DNA of 64,000 nucleotides from G965218495 sp965262785 (GCA_965262785.1 OZ253559.1:3720001-3784000), one strand, 5' to 3'. Shown: positions 9,537-20,012, counted from the stretch's first letter. The notes: a model not told the origin generated them from the sequence alone. Translations and numbers: made by a program.

Positions 9537-10421
9537 GTAGGGTCGGCGGGAGGCGCACCTGCCTTAGGATCCGGTGGCCATTCCGTCGCTTTCGCTCCGG
9601 GCCTCAGTCCGGCTTCCATCACCGTGTTTCCTCCCGCCGCCCACCGAACCGGGCGTACGGTTTTCCCGTACCCGGCTCTCCAGGCGGATCATGCCACTCG
9701 CACTCGGACCGCTTCTCCTGCCGCATAGGACTTCCACTACGCAAGGAGCGACACGCTCCTTACAGCCACCCTATACCGCGGATAACGCGTTGACAGGCCT
9801 GTTTACGCCCTGACAACCCCGTACGCCAGCATCGCATAGAATGCGACTGGCCTACGGGTCCTTCACTTACGCATGTGGTGTCGCTGGATTCACCGACCCT
9901 GATCGGATGGTAGGCTATGCCATTATTTCCGGGGCCTTTCACCCTTTGAACACCGCTCCGCACCTGCGGCCCCTTCCCTCGACGGGCATTACCCCGCGTC
10001 TTCAGTAATACGGGCCACTCCGCCACCCTATCAGCCTGGCCTGGCTCAAAGAGCTTCCAGTTGGTGCGTGCCACACCACCAATAGGGCTTCCCGTGTTGC
10101 AACTCTCCTGATCTTCCATGCGTGCCAGCGCCAATACCCCGGCGAGTCGGTCTCGGTGCCTTTGTCGCTCGCTTCCCGAGCCGCAGCGGTCTTCCCCATA
10201 TCACCGGAAGGTCGACACTCGCATCACCCGTTTCGGGGCCTGCTCAGCGTTCACTCACGTTCCGGCCCGCATGGTCGCTAAGCTACTCACGTAGCCCGTT
10301 AACCACAGTGCTTCATACTATGTTGTTACCTCCATAATACGCTGTAGCCGCTACCAACTGGAGCGACAGATGTTGGGCGGGATTCGCACCCGCCACAGGA
10401 AAGCGCCTTTTCACGGCGCAC
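9537..10421 (-). mobile_element. ORF-less group II intron, copy 3 (5'-most)
   Basis: This copy appears identical to copies 1 and 2, with domain V at 9646-9678. It is the only copy whose 5' splice site is next to non-intron sequence: the minus-strand flank ends CCCGACTTCGCC just before GTGCGCC at 10421. If the whole array is one insertion, the unoccupied target joins this flank to ATTTTGGGAACC, read downward from 7766. Confidence 0.85.
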
Positions 10422-10680
10422 GGCGAAGTCGGGATAGGAATTCGTAAATACTGGCAAGCTGGTGCGATCGATATTGGCGTCGCCATCAAGGTAACACAGG
10501 CCGTCATTTGCGGCCGGTCCATGGACAGCATAAGTAAGGCATACGAATTCCACATCGGCGTTGACACCTACCACATTCGCGCTTGCAACGGCGCCTTGAA
10601 TTCACTCTGTAGCCCTCCGGTAATCCGGCCGGAATGATCCGTAGAACCTCCCAGATACGTTTCGAGCCCTTCTACGCGGG
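10422..10680 (-). pseudogene. possible gene relic next to the intron array
   Basis: On the minus strand two frames carry protein-like sequence that would join by a frameshift: ARVEGLETYLGGSTDHSG near 10640 and then a stretch through NADVEFVCLTYAVHGP to DGDANIDRTSLPVF, running into the intron boundary at 10421. I do not recognise the family. It could be the gene the first intron entered, or chance coding potential. The remainder up to 10845 holds nothing I recognise. Confidence 0.2.
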
Positions 10681-10845
10681 CGGAGTTCTATTTCCAGTAC
10701 CGCGCGCCAGGAATTGCTGGAGCTGCACAGAATTGGCGGTAAGGACCAACGCTGCCTAACGGCTCAAATTCGGCCTTAAGCCACGCCAATGGCACCGCTC
10801 GCCGATGGTAATGGGCCCAGCAGACAGGCGGCATGGCCGCATACG

Positions 10846-13722
10846 TTAGCGACCGCGCCGCTGACTTCTGACCGCTAACGTTCCCGTGCCACTATTCGCC
10901 CCTACCACTACATCAACCGTGTACTCACCGGCCACCAGGTAGTACTGCCCGTTATCGGCAATCTGCCACTCGCCTTCAGAGGCTTCTGCATGCGCGGCGT
11001 CTGCGGTCAAGCTGTACGCAATGTAATTCAGCCCGCGTTCGGCATTTTCCGTAAGGGTCTGAACGGTGGCACCGTCCTGGTCGCCGATGCTGACAATGGC
11101 CTCCCCCGCTTGCGCGGCCCAGTACGCCACAGTGACAGAAGGCTCAAAGGGCTCTCTCCAAATTACCGATTGACGCCCCCAAAAACTCGACCAGTCTACC
11201 GGTTCTATCGCGAATACGTGTACCTGCTTTGCCGTGAGCTCCTCCGTCAGCTGCTGCAGGTGACCGACGTCTGCCCTGTAGATGGAGCGACCGTGGGTAC
11301 CCACCAGGAGTTGCCGAGCTCGCGCCTGCAACTTAAGGTCATGAACCGGTACGTGTGGCAAAGACGGTCCAGCACTCATGAATGATACTCCGCGATCCAG
11401 CGATACATATAAACCGTGGTCTGTGCCTACGTACAGGAGGTCCTCGTTTTCAGGGTCCTCCAAAATCACGTTAACCGGCTCGCGCGGCAAGTCTTTCCCA
11501 ATGTCCATCCACGATTTCCCGAAGTCGTCGGACCGGTAAACGTACGCGTTGAAGTGATCCCATCGGTAGCCATTGAGCGTTGCGTAGACGCGCCCAATTG
11601 CATGATTTGAGGCTTCCACCCTGCTGACCCAAAGATCGGCTGGCAAGGCATCTGAGATTTGGACCCACGTGTAGCCCCCATCTTTGGAGACGTGTATCAA
11701 TCCATCGTCAGAGCCGACGTAAACCAGGCCAAATCGCTTTGGAGACTCATCGATAGTGGTCAGCGTCCCAAAGGGCACATCGCCCTTGTGGCCCCCTAGG
11801 GTCAGATCACGCGAAAGAGTTTCCCAATTTTCGCCGCGATCAAATGAGCGGTGCACCTTGTTCGAGCCGTAGTATAGCACATCCTGATTGTGCCGCGAGA
11901 GGTGGATTGGTGTCTGCCAATTGAACCGAAGCGGGCGCTCTCCGAGCGTGTGTTCCGGGCGAATGCCCCTACGCTCCCCCGTCGTCTTGTCAATTCTAAA
12001 ATAAGAGCCGAATTGTGACCCGGTATAAATAAGATTGTTGGTACGCGTATCTATCTCAACCTGCATACCGTCACCTCCCAAATAGCGATCGTATGGGTAT
12101 TCGCCACTGGCGAACCACCTGTACGAATGCTGGTACGTATGGGGGCCACCCCAGACGCCGTTGTCCTGCAGTCCGCCATACACATGGTATGGTTCCGCAT
12201 CGTCGACGGCGATAGCGTAAAACTGGCCCACTGCCGGCGTGTTGGCTTTGAAAAAGGTCTCACCGTCGTCGTAACTGATGTTGATCCCGCCATCGTTTCC
12301 GCCGATCAAGTGGCCGGTGCGATTGGGGTTTATCCACAGAGCTTGATGATCAGCATGCACATGCGGTCCCCCAATCGAAGCCCAGGTAGCGCCCCCATCA
12401 CCGGAGCGCAGTAGCGGCACACCCAAGATGTAGACGATGTCTTGATTGGTTGCGTCTACGCGGATTTCACCGAAGTAGTAGCCATATGAGTTGTAGACGC
12501 TATCCAGGTAGTCTTCGTGCGTCTTGCGCCATGTAGCGCCCGCGTCGTCCGACCTGTAAACCTCGGCCCCTTTGACGGGCGTGTCAAACAGCTCTCGGTT
12601 TGCATCTTCTACGTACCACACCAGGTGAATCGGCTCGATATCCTCATCACGCACCATTTGGAAAATAGTGCTTGCAGAATACTCGTTGCCAAAGTCGTTA
12701 CTATCAAGGAACTCTGTCAGCGCCGTAGTGTCTACCGCCAATAGTTCTTCGCGTGTCATTTCACGTAGCAACTCGCGCGTCAGAACCGGCGTCTCTTCGT
12801 CGACTTCGGACGGTCGCCTATCCTGATTGTCGATCACGGCATAGACCAGGTCCGAATTGAACATCGCCAGCCCGATGCGCCCTATGCCCGACCCCTCAGG
12901 AAAAGACAGCCGCGTCCACGACTCACCACCGTCTATGGACCTATAGATGCCGGAGTCCTCGCCGCTCTCAACGAAATTCCAGGCCCTCCGCTGCCGATGC
13001 CACGTCGCGGCAAAAAGCACATCTGGATTGTTCGGGTCCATGACCAATTCGATGGCACCAGCGTTTTCGCTTACAAACAGCGTCTTCCGCCAAGTAGCGC
13101 CCCCATCGCTGCTTTTGTATACACCACGGTTGGCATTGGAAGAATAGAGAGCGCCCAAGGCTGCAACCCACAGCGTCTCCCTTTCATCTGGATGCAGCAC
13201 GATCCGCCCGATACGGTGCGTCTCTTCCAACCCTTTGTGCTCCCAGGTCTCTCCGCCATCGTCGCTACGATATATACCTGTTCCAGCGTAGGACGATCGG
13301 CTAGAATTGTTTTCGCCTGTACCCACCCAAATGGATTCACCGCGGGCCCAGTCGACGGCAATGTCCCCAATGGTCATAGCCGCCTCATGGTCGAATAGCG
13401 GCACAAAAGACTGCGCGTTGTTTACGGATCGCCACAACCCACCCGACGCGTATGCAACGTACATCCGTGTTGGGTCATCGGGGTCGGCATCAATATCCAC
13501 GATGCGCCCACTCATAATGGTGGGCCCTACATTTGTAAACTCCAGGTTGTGGAGCAGAGAGGAGTGGCGTCGGGCCATCCTCGACGCAAAGCTCGCCAGC
13601 CGCTCCGGTGCGGGCGTGGCATCCACAAGCGATGACATGAGCAAGGACTCTGTGGATTCCTGTGCCTGCACAGGCAGCGCGCCGGCCATGAGCAGTACAA
13701 GGCAAAGTGCGGGTGTACGCAT
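10846..13722 (-). CDS. exported BNR/sortilin-type beta-propeller protein
   Basis: This protein of about 958 residues is usually annotated as a glycosyl hydrolase or VPS10/sortilin-like protein. About ten Asp-box (BNR) turns are visible, for example SDDGGETW, SSDGGATW, SIDGGESW, SGDGGATW and SKDGGYTW, typical of one or two multi-bladed beta-propellers. I place the start at the ATG at 13720-13722, because it gives MRTPALCLVLLMAGALPVQAQ, a clean Sec signal peptide. An upstream in-frame start at 13773 would add 17 unlikely residues. The function is unproven; such proteins are common in Bacteroidota and Rhodothermota secretomes. It is a single gene with no tight neighbour. Confidence 0.8.
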   Translation of the reverse strand: MRTPALCLVLLMAGALPVQAQESTESLLMSSLVDATPAPERLASFASRMARRHSSLLHNLEFTNVGPTIMSGRIVDIDADPDDPTRMYVAYASGGLWRSVNNAQSFVPLFDHEAAMTIGDIAVDWARGESIWVGTGENNSSRSSYAGTGIYRSDDGGETWEHKGLEETHRIGRIVLHPDERETLWVAALGALYSSNANRGVYKSSDGGATWRKTLFVSENAGAIELVMDPNNPDVLFAATWHRQRRAWNFVESGEDSGIYRSIDGGESWTRLSFPEGSGIGRIGLAMFNSDLVYAVIDNQDRRPSEVDEETPVLTRELLREMTREELLAVDTTALTEFLDSNDFGNEYSASTIFQMVRDEDIEPIHLVWYVEDANRELFDTPVKGAEVYRSDDAGATWRKTHEDYLDSVYNSYGYYFGEIRVDATNQDIVYILGVPLLRSGDGGATWASIGGPHVHADHQALWINPNRTGHLIGGNDGGINISYDDGETFFKANTPAVGQFYAIAVDDAEPYHVYGGLQDNGVWGGPHTYQHSYRWFASGEYPYDRYLGGDGMQVEIDTRTNNLIYTGSQFGSYFRIDKTTGERRGIRPEHTLGERPLRFNWQTPIHLSRHNQDVLYYGSNKVHRSFDRGENWETLSRDLTLGGHKGDVPFGTLTTIDESPKRFGLVYVGSDDGLIHVSKDGGYTWVQISDALPADLWVSRVEASNHAIGRVYATLNGYRWDHFNAYVYRSDDFGKSWMDIGKDLPREPVNVILEDPENEDLLYVGTDHGLYVSLDRGVSFMSAGPSLPHVPVHDLKLQARARQLLVGTHGRSIYRADVGHLQQLTEELTAKQVHVFAIEPVDWSSFWGRQSVIWREPFEPSVTVAYWAAQAGEAIVSIGDQDGATVQTLTENAERGLNYIAYSLTADAAHAEASEGEWQIADNGQYYLVAGEYTVDVVVGANSGTGTLAVRSQRRGR

Positions 13723-13981
13723 GATCCTCTTCGTGGGGTGGTTCAGGCCTAAATGTACGCTATTGGTAGGCACCTATGTGCTCCACTAGGAATGCTGAAC
13801 TGGGCTACCCATTCGTCCGAAATTTGTGCTTCCGCAGGCAATACTGGAATTCACGCCTACACAAATCGGGAATGGATATGCTCGCATCCACCTTGGTAAG
13901 CCTGACGCGCTCGCCAAAGTGCGGTGTGCGCCAACATCATGGTTACCAAACAATGGCGCGCGAGATCGGACCTGGCTCCTG

Positions 13982-14680
13982 TTATCCGTCCGCCAGCGCC
14001 CGCGCAAGTCGTTCCAACTTGCGAAATGACACCTCATCGCGGGCATCCGTACAATCGCCCATCTCAACCTCGCTTCCGCTTGCTTTAACAGATACAATAA
14101 TGCGATCAGCCACCCAAATCATAGTCGCGCATTCCGAGTGGTCATTGTCACCACTGTAAGACTCGAAAGCCTGATACTCAATCGAACGAGGCTGGAATTT
14201 CGTCGTGCGCTCAAACCCGCGGTCGCTCTCGCGATCGATCTCCTGGGCCAGCCACCGATTAGCCACGGAAGCCAACGGCGCCAAAGTAGACAGATCGACT
14301 ATATCAATGGTGATCTGAATGTCTTCTCCAGCATACGTTGCACTGGCGTTTGTCACGCCAAGGCCAATTAAGCTCTTGCGGCTGTCGGCCAGGACCGCGG
14401 CCAGACCATCAACGTTGGTCGGCAGCAAGTTCACCAGATCCTCCAGATGAGTTGGTTCACCTTCGTCCGCGCGCTCATCCAACAGGGCTGCGACCTGCTT
14501 CAAGGCATCCGCAAGTTCCTTGGTAAATTCCCCATTCGCCGTCTCAGCGCCACCCAGTAGCCCTTCGTGGGTTTGCTCGTCCTCATCCCCGCCACTCAGG
14601 TCTGTCGTTGACTGGCTGCATGCGCTGGTTGCGCCAACGACTAGCAGGAAGAGGCAATATTGAAATACTCGTGGTTTCAT
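13982..14680 (-). CDS. hypothetical lipoprotein
   Basis: This 232-residue protein starts with MKPRVFQYCLFLLVVGATSAC, a short signal peptide ending in a plausible lipobox with Cys at position 21. A Ser/Asp/Glu-rich linker (TTDLSGGDEDEQ) follows. The mature part has no domain I recognise; its regular alternation (ITIDIVDLSTLAPLA, CATMIWVADRIIVSVKAS) suggests a beta-rich fold. It lies alone between the BNR gene and tmk. Confidence 0.65.
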   Translation of the reverse strand: MKPRVFQYCLFLLVVGATSACSQSTTDLSGGDEDEQTHEGLLGGAETANGEFTKELADALKQVAALLDERADEGEPTHLEDLVNLLPTNVDGLAAVLADSRKSLIGLGVTNASATYAGEDIQITIDIVDLSTLAPLASVANRWLAQEIDRESDRGFERTTKFQPRSIEYQAFESYSGDNDHSECATMIWVADRIIVSVKASGSEVEMGDCTDARDEVSFRKLERLARALADG

Positions 14681-14813
14681 GGCCGCCTAATGTGATTGCC
14701 TGTAGAATCTGGGCAGCGATCGCCAATATACTCTACGTAGCAGAAACCAAATTAGGTTCACTCTAGTGTACAGCAGTCGAGCGGCGCATGGGCCGCGCTA
14801 TGGTTGTCCGCTG

Positions 14814-15491
14814 CTAGTTGCGATAAATATCATTGACTCCGGTCGTCACCTCGCCGTGTATGGCCTCGATGCTGCGCAGCCGCCCACTCTCATCCATGCA
14901 GTTGATCCTCAACCACTGCGAACCGTACTGCCGCTCACACAAGTCCATATATACGTCACGGCAGACAGAAAGGTATGCTAGGTCACTCTCATGTAGATCC
15001 GCTTTAAGATCCGTGTATTCGCGGGCTGCCTTCTTGGCTACCAGCTTGGCGCTTGTCGGTGCAGGCACATCCAGAAACACGGTCAGGTCAGCGCGCTTCA
15101 TGCCGAACATGCTGTACTCTACGTTCGCCAGCCAATCAATGAAAGTATTGCGTGCGGGCTTGGGACACCGCGCGCCCTGATATGCCAGATTGGATGACAC
15201 GTAGCGGTCCACCAAGACAATGTCATTGGTGCGACACTTCGAATCCAGTATATCGCGGCTCTGAAACCGATCCTCGGCATAAAGCAGCGCGGCGAGGCGT
15301 TGTGGAACAGATTTCAGAGGACCAAACTGCCCATTGAGGTACTTGCTGACGGCTTCAGCGGCCTTCGTCTTGCCGTACTGCGGAAACGACATCCTAAAAG
15401 TAGAAACCCCTGCTGCGCCCAACGACTCCGCCAAGCGCTCCGCCTGAGTTCGCTTCCCGGAACCGTCTATACCTTCTATCGCAATTAGCAT
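14814..15491 (-). CDS. tmk: thymidylate kinase
   Basis: Thymidylate kinase phosphorylates dTMP to dTDP for DNA synthesis. The 225-residue protein opens with MLIAIEGIDGSGKRTQAERL, the P-loop. The DRY motif in VLVDRYVSSNLAYQGARC is typical of dTMP kinases. It lies 9 bases downstream of icmF on the same strand and is probably co-transcribed. The length is slightly above the bacterial norm (about 210). The nucleotide specificity is inferred from the DRY motif and overall layout. Confidence 0.85.
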   Translation of the reverse strand: MLIAIEGIDGSGKRTQAERLAESLGAAGVSTFRMSFPQYGKTKAAEAVSKYLNGQFGPLKSVPQRLAALLYAEDRFQSRDILDSKCRTNDIVLVDRYVSSNLAYQGARCPKPARNTFIDWLANVEYSMFGMKRADLTVFLDVPAPTSAKLVAKKAAREYTDLKADLHESDLAYLSVCRDVYMDLCERQYGSQWLRINCMDESGRLRSIEAIHGEVTTGVNDIYRN

Positions 15492-15500
15492 GACCTCAAG

Positions 15501-18500
15501 TCACATGGATCGGCGATACTGGCCACCAGCCCGGAATAGCTCCTGTGTAATCTGTTCTAATGTGCAAACTCTGACTGCATCCATAAGCGCCTCGAACAGG
15601 TTTTCGCGTGCGCGTGCCACCTGGGACACGTGCGCCAAGGCATTTTCCACTTTGGTCGCATTTAGCTGTTTGAATTGGCGCAAGTTAGCAATCTGGTGCT
15701 TCTTTTCCGATTCGGAGGATCGTGACAGAAACTGTGGCTCCACTGCTAGGCTGGACCCCTCCTCGGATGCTTTGAACGTGTTTACACCTACAATGGGCAG
15801 ATCGCCCGACTGCTTCCGCCACTCGTACTTGAGGGACTCGTCCTGGATCTTTCCGCGCTGGTACATCGACTCCATGGCCCCCAGCACCCCACCTCGGTCG
15901 TTGATGCGCTCGAATTCAAGCAGCACTGCCTCTTCAACTAAGTCCGTGAGCTCTTCTATGATAAAGGAGCCCTGTAGTGGGTTTTCGTTCTTGGCCTGAC
16001 CGAGCTCACGGTTGATAATGAGCTGGATAGCCATAGCGCGTCTCACACTTTCCTCGGTAGGCGTTGTGATGGCCTCGTCGTAGGCATTGGTATGCAGGCT
16101 ATTGCAGTTGTCGTAGATCGCATACAACGCCTGCAGAGTAGTGCGGATGTCGTTAAACTCTATCTCTTGCGCGTGCAGACTTCTACCCGAGGTCTGTATG
16201 TGATATTTGAGTTTCTGACTTCGCTCGTTCGCGCCGTACTTGTCCCGCATGGTAACGGCCCATATGCGCCGGGCCACCCGGCCTATGACGCTATACTCGG
16301 GGTCCATCCCATTCGAGAAAAAGAAGGACAGGTTCGGAGCAAAATCGTCAATGGCCATGCCACGGCCCAGATAGTATTCGACGAATGTAAAGCCATTAGC
16401 TAGCGTGAATGCCAGCTGCGTAATAGGATTGGCACCCGCCTCTGCAATATGGTATCCGGAAATCGAGACTGAATAGAAGTTTCGAACGCCATAGTCGACG
16501 AAGTACTGCTGTATGTCACCCATCATGCGAAGCGCCATCTCCGTCGAGAAGATGCACGTGTTCTGCGCCTGATCTTCCTTTAAGATGTCCGCCTGTACCG
16601 TACCGCGTACCGCGGACAACACGCGTGCCTCTATCGAGCGATATTCCTCATCGGAAATCACATTCCAGCCAACCAAGTCCGCCGAGGAGCACCCCAGTAG
16701 TCCGAGCCCGCTACCGTCGTGTGTAGGAGGCAAAGCGTCTTCTTCGCCATCTGGGCCATACGGCACGTATGCAGGCCGATACGGGTCGAGCTGGTCAGAG
16801 ATGACGCGTGCAGCCATGTTCCACCGGCCTTCCGCACGCAACCATCGCTCGGTCGCCTGGTCGATTGCCGTGTTCAAAAACATGGCCAGGATCATCGGTG
16901 CGGGACCGTTGATCGTCATGGATACGCTAGTACGTGGATCGACCAGGTCAAATCCGCTGTACAGCTTTTTCATGTCATCCAGCGTGCAGATTGACACCCC
17001 CGCATTTCCGACCTTGCCATAGATGTCGGGTCGCTCGTCAGGGTCAAAGCCATACAGCGTCGGAGAATCAAAAGCGGTCGACAAGCGGCGTGCCGGCATG
17101 CCGGTCGAAACCAGATGAAACCGCCGGTTCGTTCGCTCAGGACTGCCTTCACCCGCGAACATCCGTATCGCATCTTCCTGCGTACGCTTGAACGGGTAAA
17201 CACCCGCGGCAAAAGGGAAGTACCCGGGCAGGTTTTCCAGCAGCGCGAAGCGGAGACGCTGACCAGCGTCCTGCACTTGCGGCAGTGCTACGCGCGGCAC
17301 TCTGAGGTCTGAAAGCGTTGTTTGATAAAGCGGCACGCGAATATCTTTGCCTCGTACCGCGTAGGTATACGTTTCCTGCTGGTACTCCGCTTTGCGTCTA
17401 TCCCAATTCTTTAAGATGTCTTTGCTGCGCGGCGCCAGTCGTTTCCACCAATGCGACAGCATAGTATCGAGCCGCATAGTGAGCTGCCGCTCATCATCAG
17501 GTGCCCACTCGGCTACCTGCTCACGCACGCCTATCGCTTCGCCCCACTTGCGTGCATATTGAATCTGGGCATCGACCCATGCGCGGTAACTTCGGCAGGT
17601 ATCTACGATCTCTCCAAGGTAGCGCTGCCGCTTCGCGGGGATGATGAGATCATCCACTGGCTCCTCGCTGGTTACTTCAAGCGCGGATCTTCGCTCGAAT
17701 CCATGTGCGCGGCGCAGCGCTTCCATCACATGCACGTACAGACGCGTCACACCAGGATCATCAAATCGTGACGCCATAGTCGGATAGACAGGCATCTTTT
17801 CCGGTCGTTGCCCAAAGGCCAAACGGTTGCGCTGGACTTGCTTTCGGATATCGCGAAGAGCGTCGCGACTGCCGCGACGGTCAAACTTGTTAAGTACCAC
17901 GAAGTCAGCAGCATCCAGCATGCCAATCTTTTCTAGTTGCGTACCTGCGCCATAGTCCCCCGTCATGACATACAGCGATACATCGACCAACCCCACTATT
18001 TCTGTGTCGCTCTGGCCGATTCCAGCCGTCTCAACGATGACCAAGTCGAACCCCGCATTCTGGCATGCATCAATACAGGCGCGCAGTTTTCCGCTGATAG
18101 ACCGGTGCGCCCTGCGCGTGGCCAAGCTTCGCATAAACACTCTCTGGTTGCCCGCCGGATCTTGTCCATGTTCGCCATACATTGCATTCATGCGGATGCG
18201 GTCACCGAGTAGCGCGCCACCCGTGCGACGCCGCGTGGGATCCACCGATAGCACTGCTACCTTGAGGTCGGCAAAGTCCCTGAGAAATCGCAGCACGAAT
18301 TCGTCCGTCAACGTAGACTTGCCGGCACCACCGGTACCGGTGATGCCCAGCACCGGAGACCGCGAACGATCACGCAGCTCTGGCATCGATTCAATTCCAG
18401 CTTCCAGGCGAGAGAGTTGACGCGGGAGGGCCAAGTCCGGCGTCGTGGCGTCGCTACTTGCCACGCAAGAGTCGCACTGCTCCAGCATTAGGTCGATCAT

Positions 18501-18911
18501 ACCCTGCAGTCCCATGCGCATGCCGTCCTGCGCCGTAAAGACCTTGGAGACTCCGTGTGCCTCCATGATAGCTACCTCCGGGGCCGTGATGACGCCTCCT
18601 CCTCCCGCGTAGACCCGAATATGCTGTGCCTGCCGCTCGCGCAGCTGTTCAATCATGTACCGGAAGTACTCCTGATGCCCCCCTTGGTACGAGGACACCG
18701 CGATACCGTGCGCGTCTTCCTGGATCGCAGTGGAAACGACCTCGCGGACAGAGCGGTTGTGGCCAAGGTGAACAACCTCGGCACCAGATGCCTGCAGGAC
18801 GCGCCGGATGATGTTGATTGCAGCATCGTGACCGTCGAAAAGGCTTGCAGCCGTAACAAAGCGCACCGTGTTTTGGGCCCGATACGGCGCAGAATTATTT
18901 GCAGGCGTCAT
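15501..18911 (-). CDS. icmF: fused isobutyryl-CoA mutase (B12- and GTP-dependent)
   Basis: This 1136-residue fusion matches IcmF, which rearranges isobutyryl-CoA and n-butyryl-CoA with adenosylcobalamin and carries its own G-protein chaperone. The order is: B12-binding domain at about residues 15-145, with SLFDGHDAA placing the cobalt-ligating His at residue 28; MeaI-type GTPase at about 185-400, with P-loop TGTGGAGKST at 191-200 and NKFD as guanine specificity motif; then the linker and CoA-binding TIM barrel to the end. No domain is truncated. Related substrates such as pivalyl-CoA are possible. Confidence 0.93.
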   Translation of the reverse strand: MTPANNSAPYRAQNTVRFVTAASLFDGHDAAINIIRRVLQASGAEVVHLGHNRSVREVVSTAIQEDAHGIAVSSYQGGHQEYFRYMIEQLRERQAQHIRVYAGGGGVITAPEVAIMEAHGVSKVFTAQDGMRMGLQGMIDLMLEQCDSCVASSDATTPDLALPRQLSRLEAGIESMPELRDRSRSPVLGITGTGGAGKSTLTDEFVLRFLRDFADLKVAVLSVDPTRRRTGGALLGDRIRMNAMYGEHGQDPAGNQRVFMRSLATRRAHRSISGKLRACIDACQNAGFDLVIVETAGIGQSDTEIVGLVDVSLYVMTGDYGAGTQLEKIGMLDAADFVVLNKFDRRGSRDALRDIRKQVQRNRLAFGQRPEKMPVYPTMASRFDDPGVTRLYVHVMEALRRAHGFERRSALEVTSEEPVDDLIIPAKRQRYLGEIVDTCRSYRAWVDAQIQYARKWGEAIGVREQVAEWAPDDERQLTMRLDTMLSHWWKRLAPRSKDILKNWDRRKAEYQQETYTYAVRGKDIRVPLYQTTLSDLRVPRVALPQVQDAGQRLRFALLENLPGYFPFAAGVYPFKRTQEDAIRMFAGEGSPERTNRRFHLVSTGMPARRLSTAFDSPTLYGFDPDERPDIYGKVGNAGVSICTLDDMKKLYSGFDLVDPRTSVSMTINGPAPMILAMFLNTAIDQATERWLRAEGRWNMAARVISDQLDPYRPAYVPYGPDGEEDALPPTHDGSGLGLLGCSSADLVGWNVISDEEYRSIEARVLSAVRGTVQADILKEDQAQNTCIFSTEMALRMMGDIQQYFVDYGVRNFYSVSISGYHIAEAGANPITQLAFTLANGFTFVEYYLGRGMAIDDFAPNLSFFFSNGMDPEYSVIGRVARRIWAVTMRDKYGANERSQKLKYHIQTSGRSLHAQEIEFNDIRTTLQALYAIYDNCNSLHTNAYDEAITTPTEESVRRAMAIQLIINRELGQAKNENPLQGSFIIEELTDLVEEAVLLEFERINDRGGVLGAMESMYQRGKIQDESLKYEWRKQSGDLPIVGVNTFKASEEGSSLAVEPQFLSRSSESEKKHQIANLRQFKQLNATKVENALAHVSQVARARENLFEALMDAVRVCTLEQITQELFRAGGQYRRSM

Positions 18912-19080
18912 ATGTCCAAGGTTTCTAATCGTGTGTACGCCAATCCTTGCGGCATTGTTTGTATCTCCGCCTTTGGCCGGTGCGGCTGCTTAAGCGTGAG
19001 AGTAGCCCGGCCCAAAAATCATGTACATTAAAACTGACCTCCATCGTACTTTAGAAATATTCCATCAAACGATTCTCTTT

Positions 19081-20001
19081 ATGGCCCACAAGTACAGCAT
19101 TATGCCACCTGGTCTCGCTCTAGACGCGCGCCGCTACGTCGCAGCTCTGCTTCTTCTTACAACAGCGTTGGCAGCGTCCGCCCAGGCACAGCATTCCGTG
19201 GTGCACGATGCACTGGAGATGAACAGCGAACTCCTTGACTCGGCCCGCAAGTACGCCGTTTACCTCCCACCCGGCTACGAGACCTCCGAGCGCAGCTACC
19301 CGGTGTTGTACCTGCTCCATGGAGCCGGGGACGACCAAACGGGCTGGGTGCAGTTTGGAGAGGTCCAGCATATTGCTGACAAGGCAATCGCCGAAGGCAA
19401 GGCCACGCCAATGGTCATCATCATGCCCGATGCCAACACCGGCGTGCGGGGGTATTTCAATGACGTGACCGATCAGTGGCGCTATGAGGACTTTTTCTTT
19501 GACGAATTGATGCCATATGTCGAGGAGAAATTCAGGATCAAGAGCCAGAAGCGCTACCGCGCCGTCGCGGGCCTGTCCATGGGCGGAGGTGGCTCTTTTA
19601 TGTATGCCCTGCACCGCCCGGACCTTTTCTCATCAGCGGCGCCACTAAGTGCCTGGGTCGGGCCTGACTCCGGAGAGCAGTATCGAAACACCATGCGCCG
19701 CTGGGGTAACGATGTGGCAGACGTGAGCGACGAAGAGATGGACGCCTATGTGGCGCGCCACAATGCCGTCAAGCTCCTGGAATCCCTGCCCGAAGATGAC
19801 CTCAAGTCAGTCCGCTGGTTCATAGACTGCGGGGACGACGACTTCTTGTATGAGGGCAACTCGCTCGCACACATCGCTATGCGCAAGCGCGAGATCCCGC
19901 ACGAGTTTCGGATTCGCGATGGCGGCCACACCTGGACGTATTGGCGCCATAGCCTACCCGTCGTACTTGAATTCATCTCCCAGGCATTCCACCAATACTA
20001 G
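19081..20001 (+). CDS. exported alpha/beta-hydrolase esterase
   Basis: This is a putative esterase of the esterase D/FrmB group. YPVLYLLHGAGDDQTGW is the oxyanion-hole region and GLSMGGGGS carries the nucleophilic Ser. Asp and His partners are plausible in the C-terminal part (RDGGHTWTYWRH contains the His). I choose the ATG at 19081, since the chain then leads to the signal-peptide core YVAALLLLTTALAASAQA. Starts at 19021 or 19102 are also possible. The next gene begins 11 bases after the stop. The substrate is unknown; acyl sugars or xylan acetyl groups are typical for exported members. Confidence 0.8.
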   Translation: MAHKYSIMPPGLALDARRYVAALLLLTTALAASAQAQHSVVHDALEMNSELLDSARKYAVYLPPGYETSERSYPVLYLLHGAGDDQTGWVQFGEVQHIADKAIAEGKATPMVIIMPDANTGVRGYFNDVTDQWRYEDFFFDELMPYVEEKFRIKSQKRYRAVAGLSMGGGGSFMYALHRPDLFSSAAPLSAWVGPDSGEQYRNTMRRWGNDVADVSDEEMDAYVARHNAVKLLESLPEDDLKSVRWFIDCGDDDFLYEGNSLAHIAMRKREIPHEFRIRDGGHTWTYWRHSLPVVLEFISQAFHQY

Positions 20002-20012
20002 ACGGAGCCGGG

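Larger units (their letters stand above)
7767..10421 (-). repeat. three 885-bp direct repeats: tandem group II introns
   Basis: The interval is exactly 3 x 885 bp. Every reading frame gives the same translations in each copy, so the copies appear identical. On the minus strand each copy starts GTGCGCC and ends CCGACCCTAC, and the end of one copy is joined directly to the start of the next with no spacer. Outside the array the sequence is unrelated: 10422 onward on the 5' side, 7766 downward on the 3' side. These are the 5' GUGYG and 3' AY boundaries expected of group II introns, so the repeat unit equals one whole intron. Confidence 0.9.

Noticed and set aside
10381..10421. T-arm-like sequence GGCGGGTGCGAATCCCGCC suggesting a tRNA
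   Set aside because: There is no acceptor stem, anticodon or D-arm around it. It lies at the 5' end of the intron and belongs to domain I.
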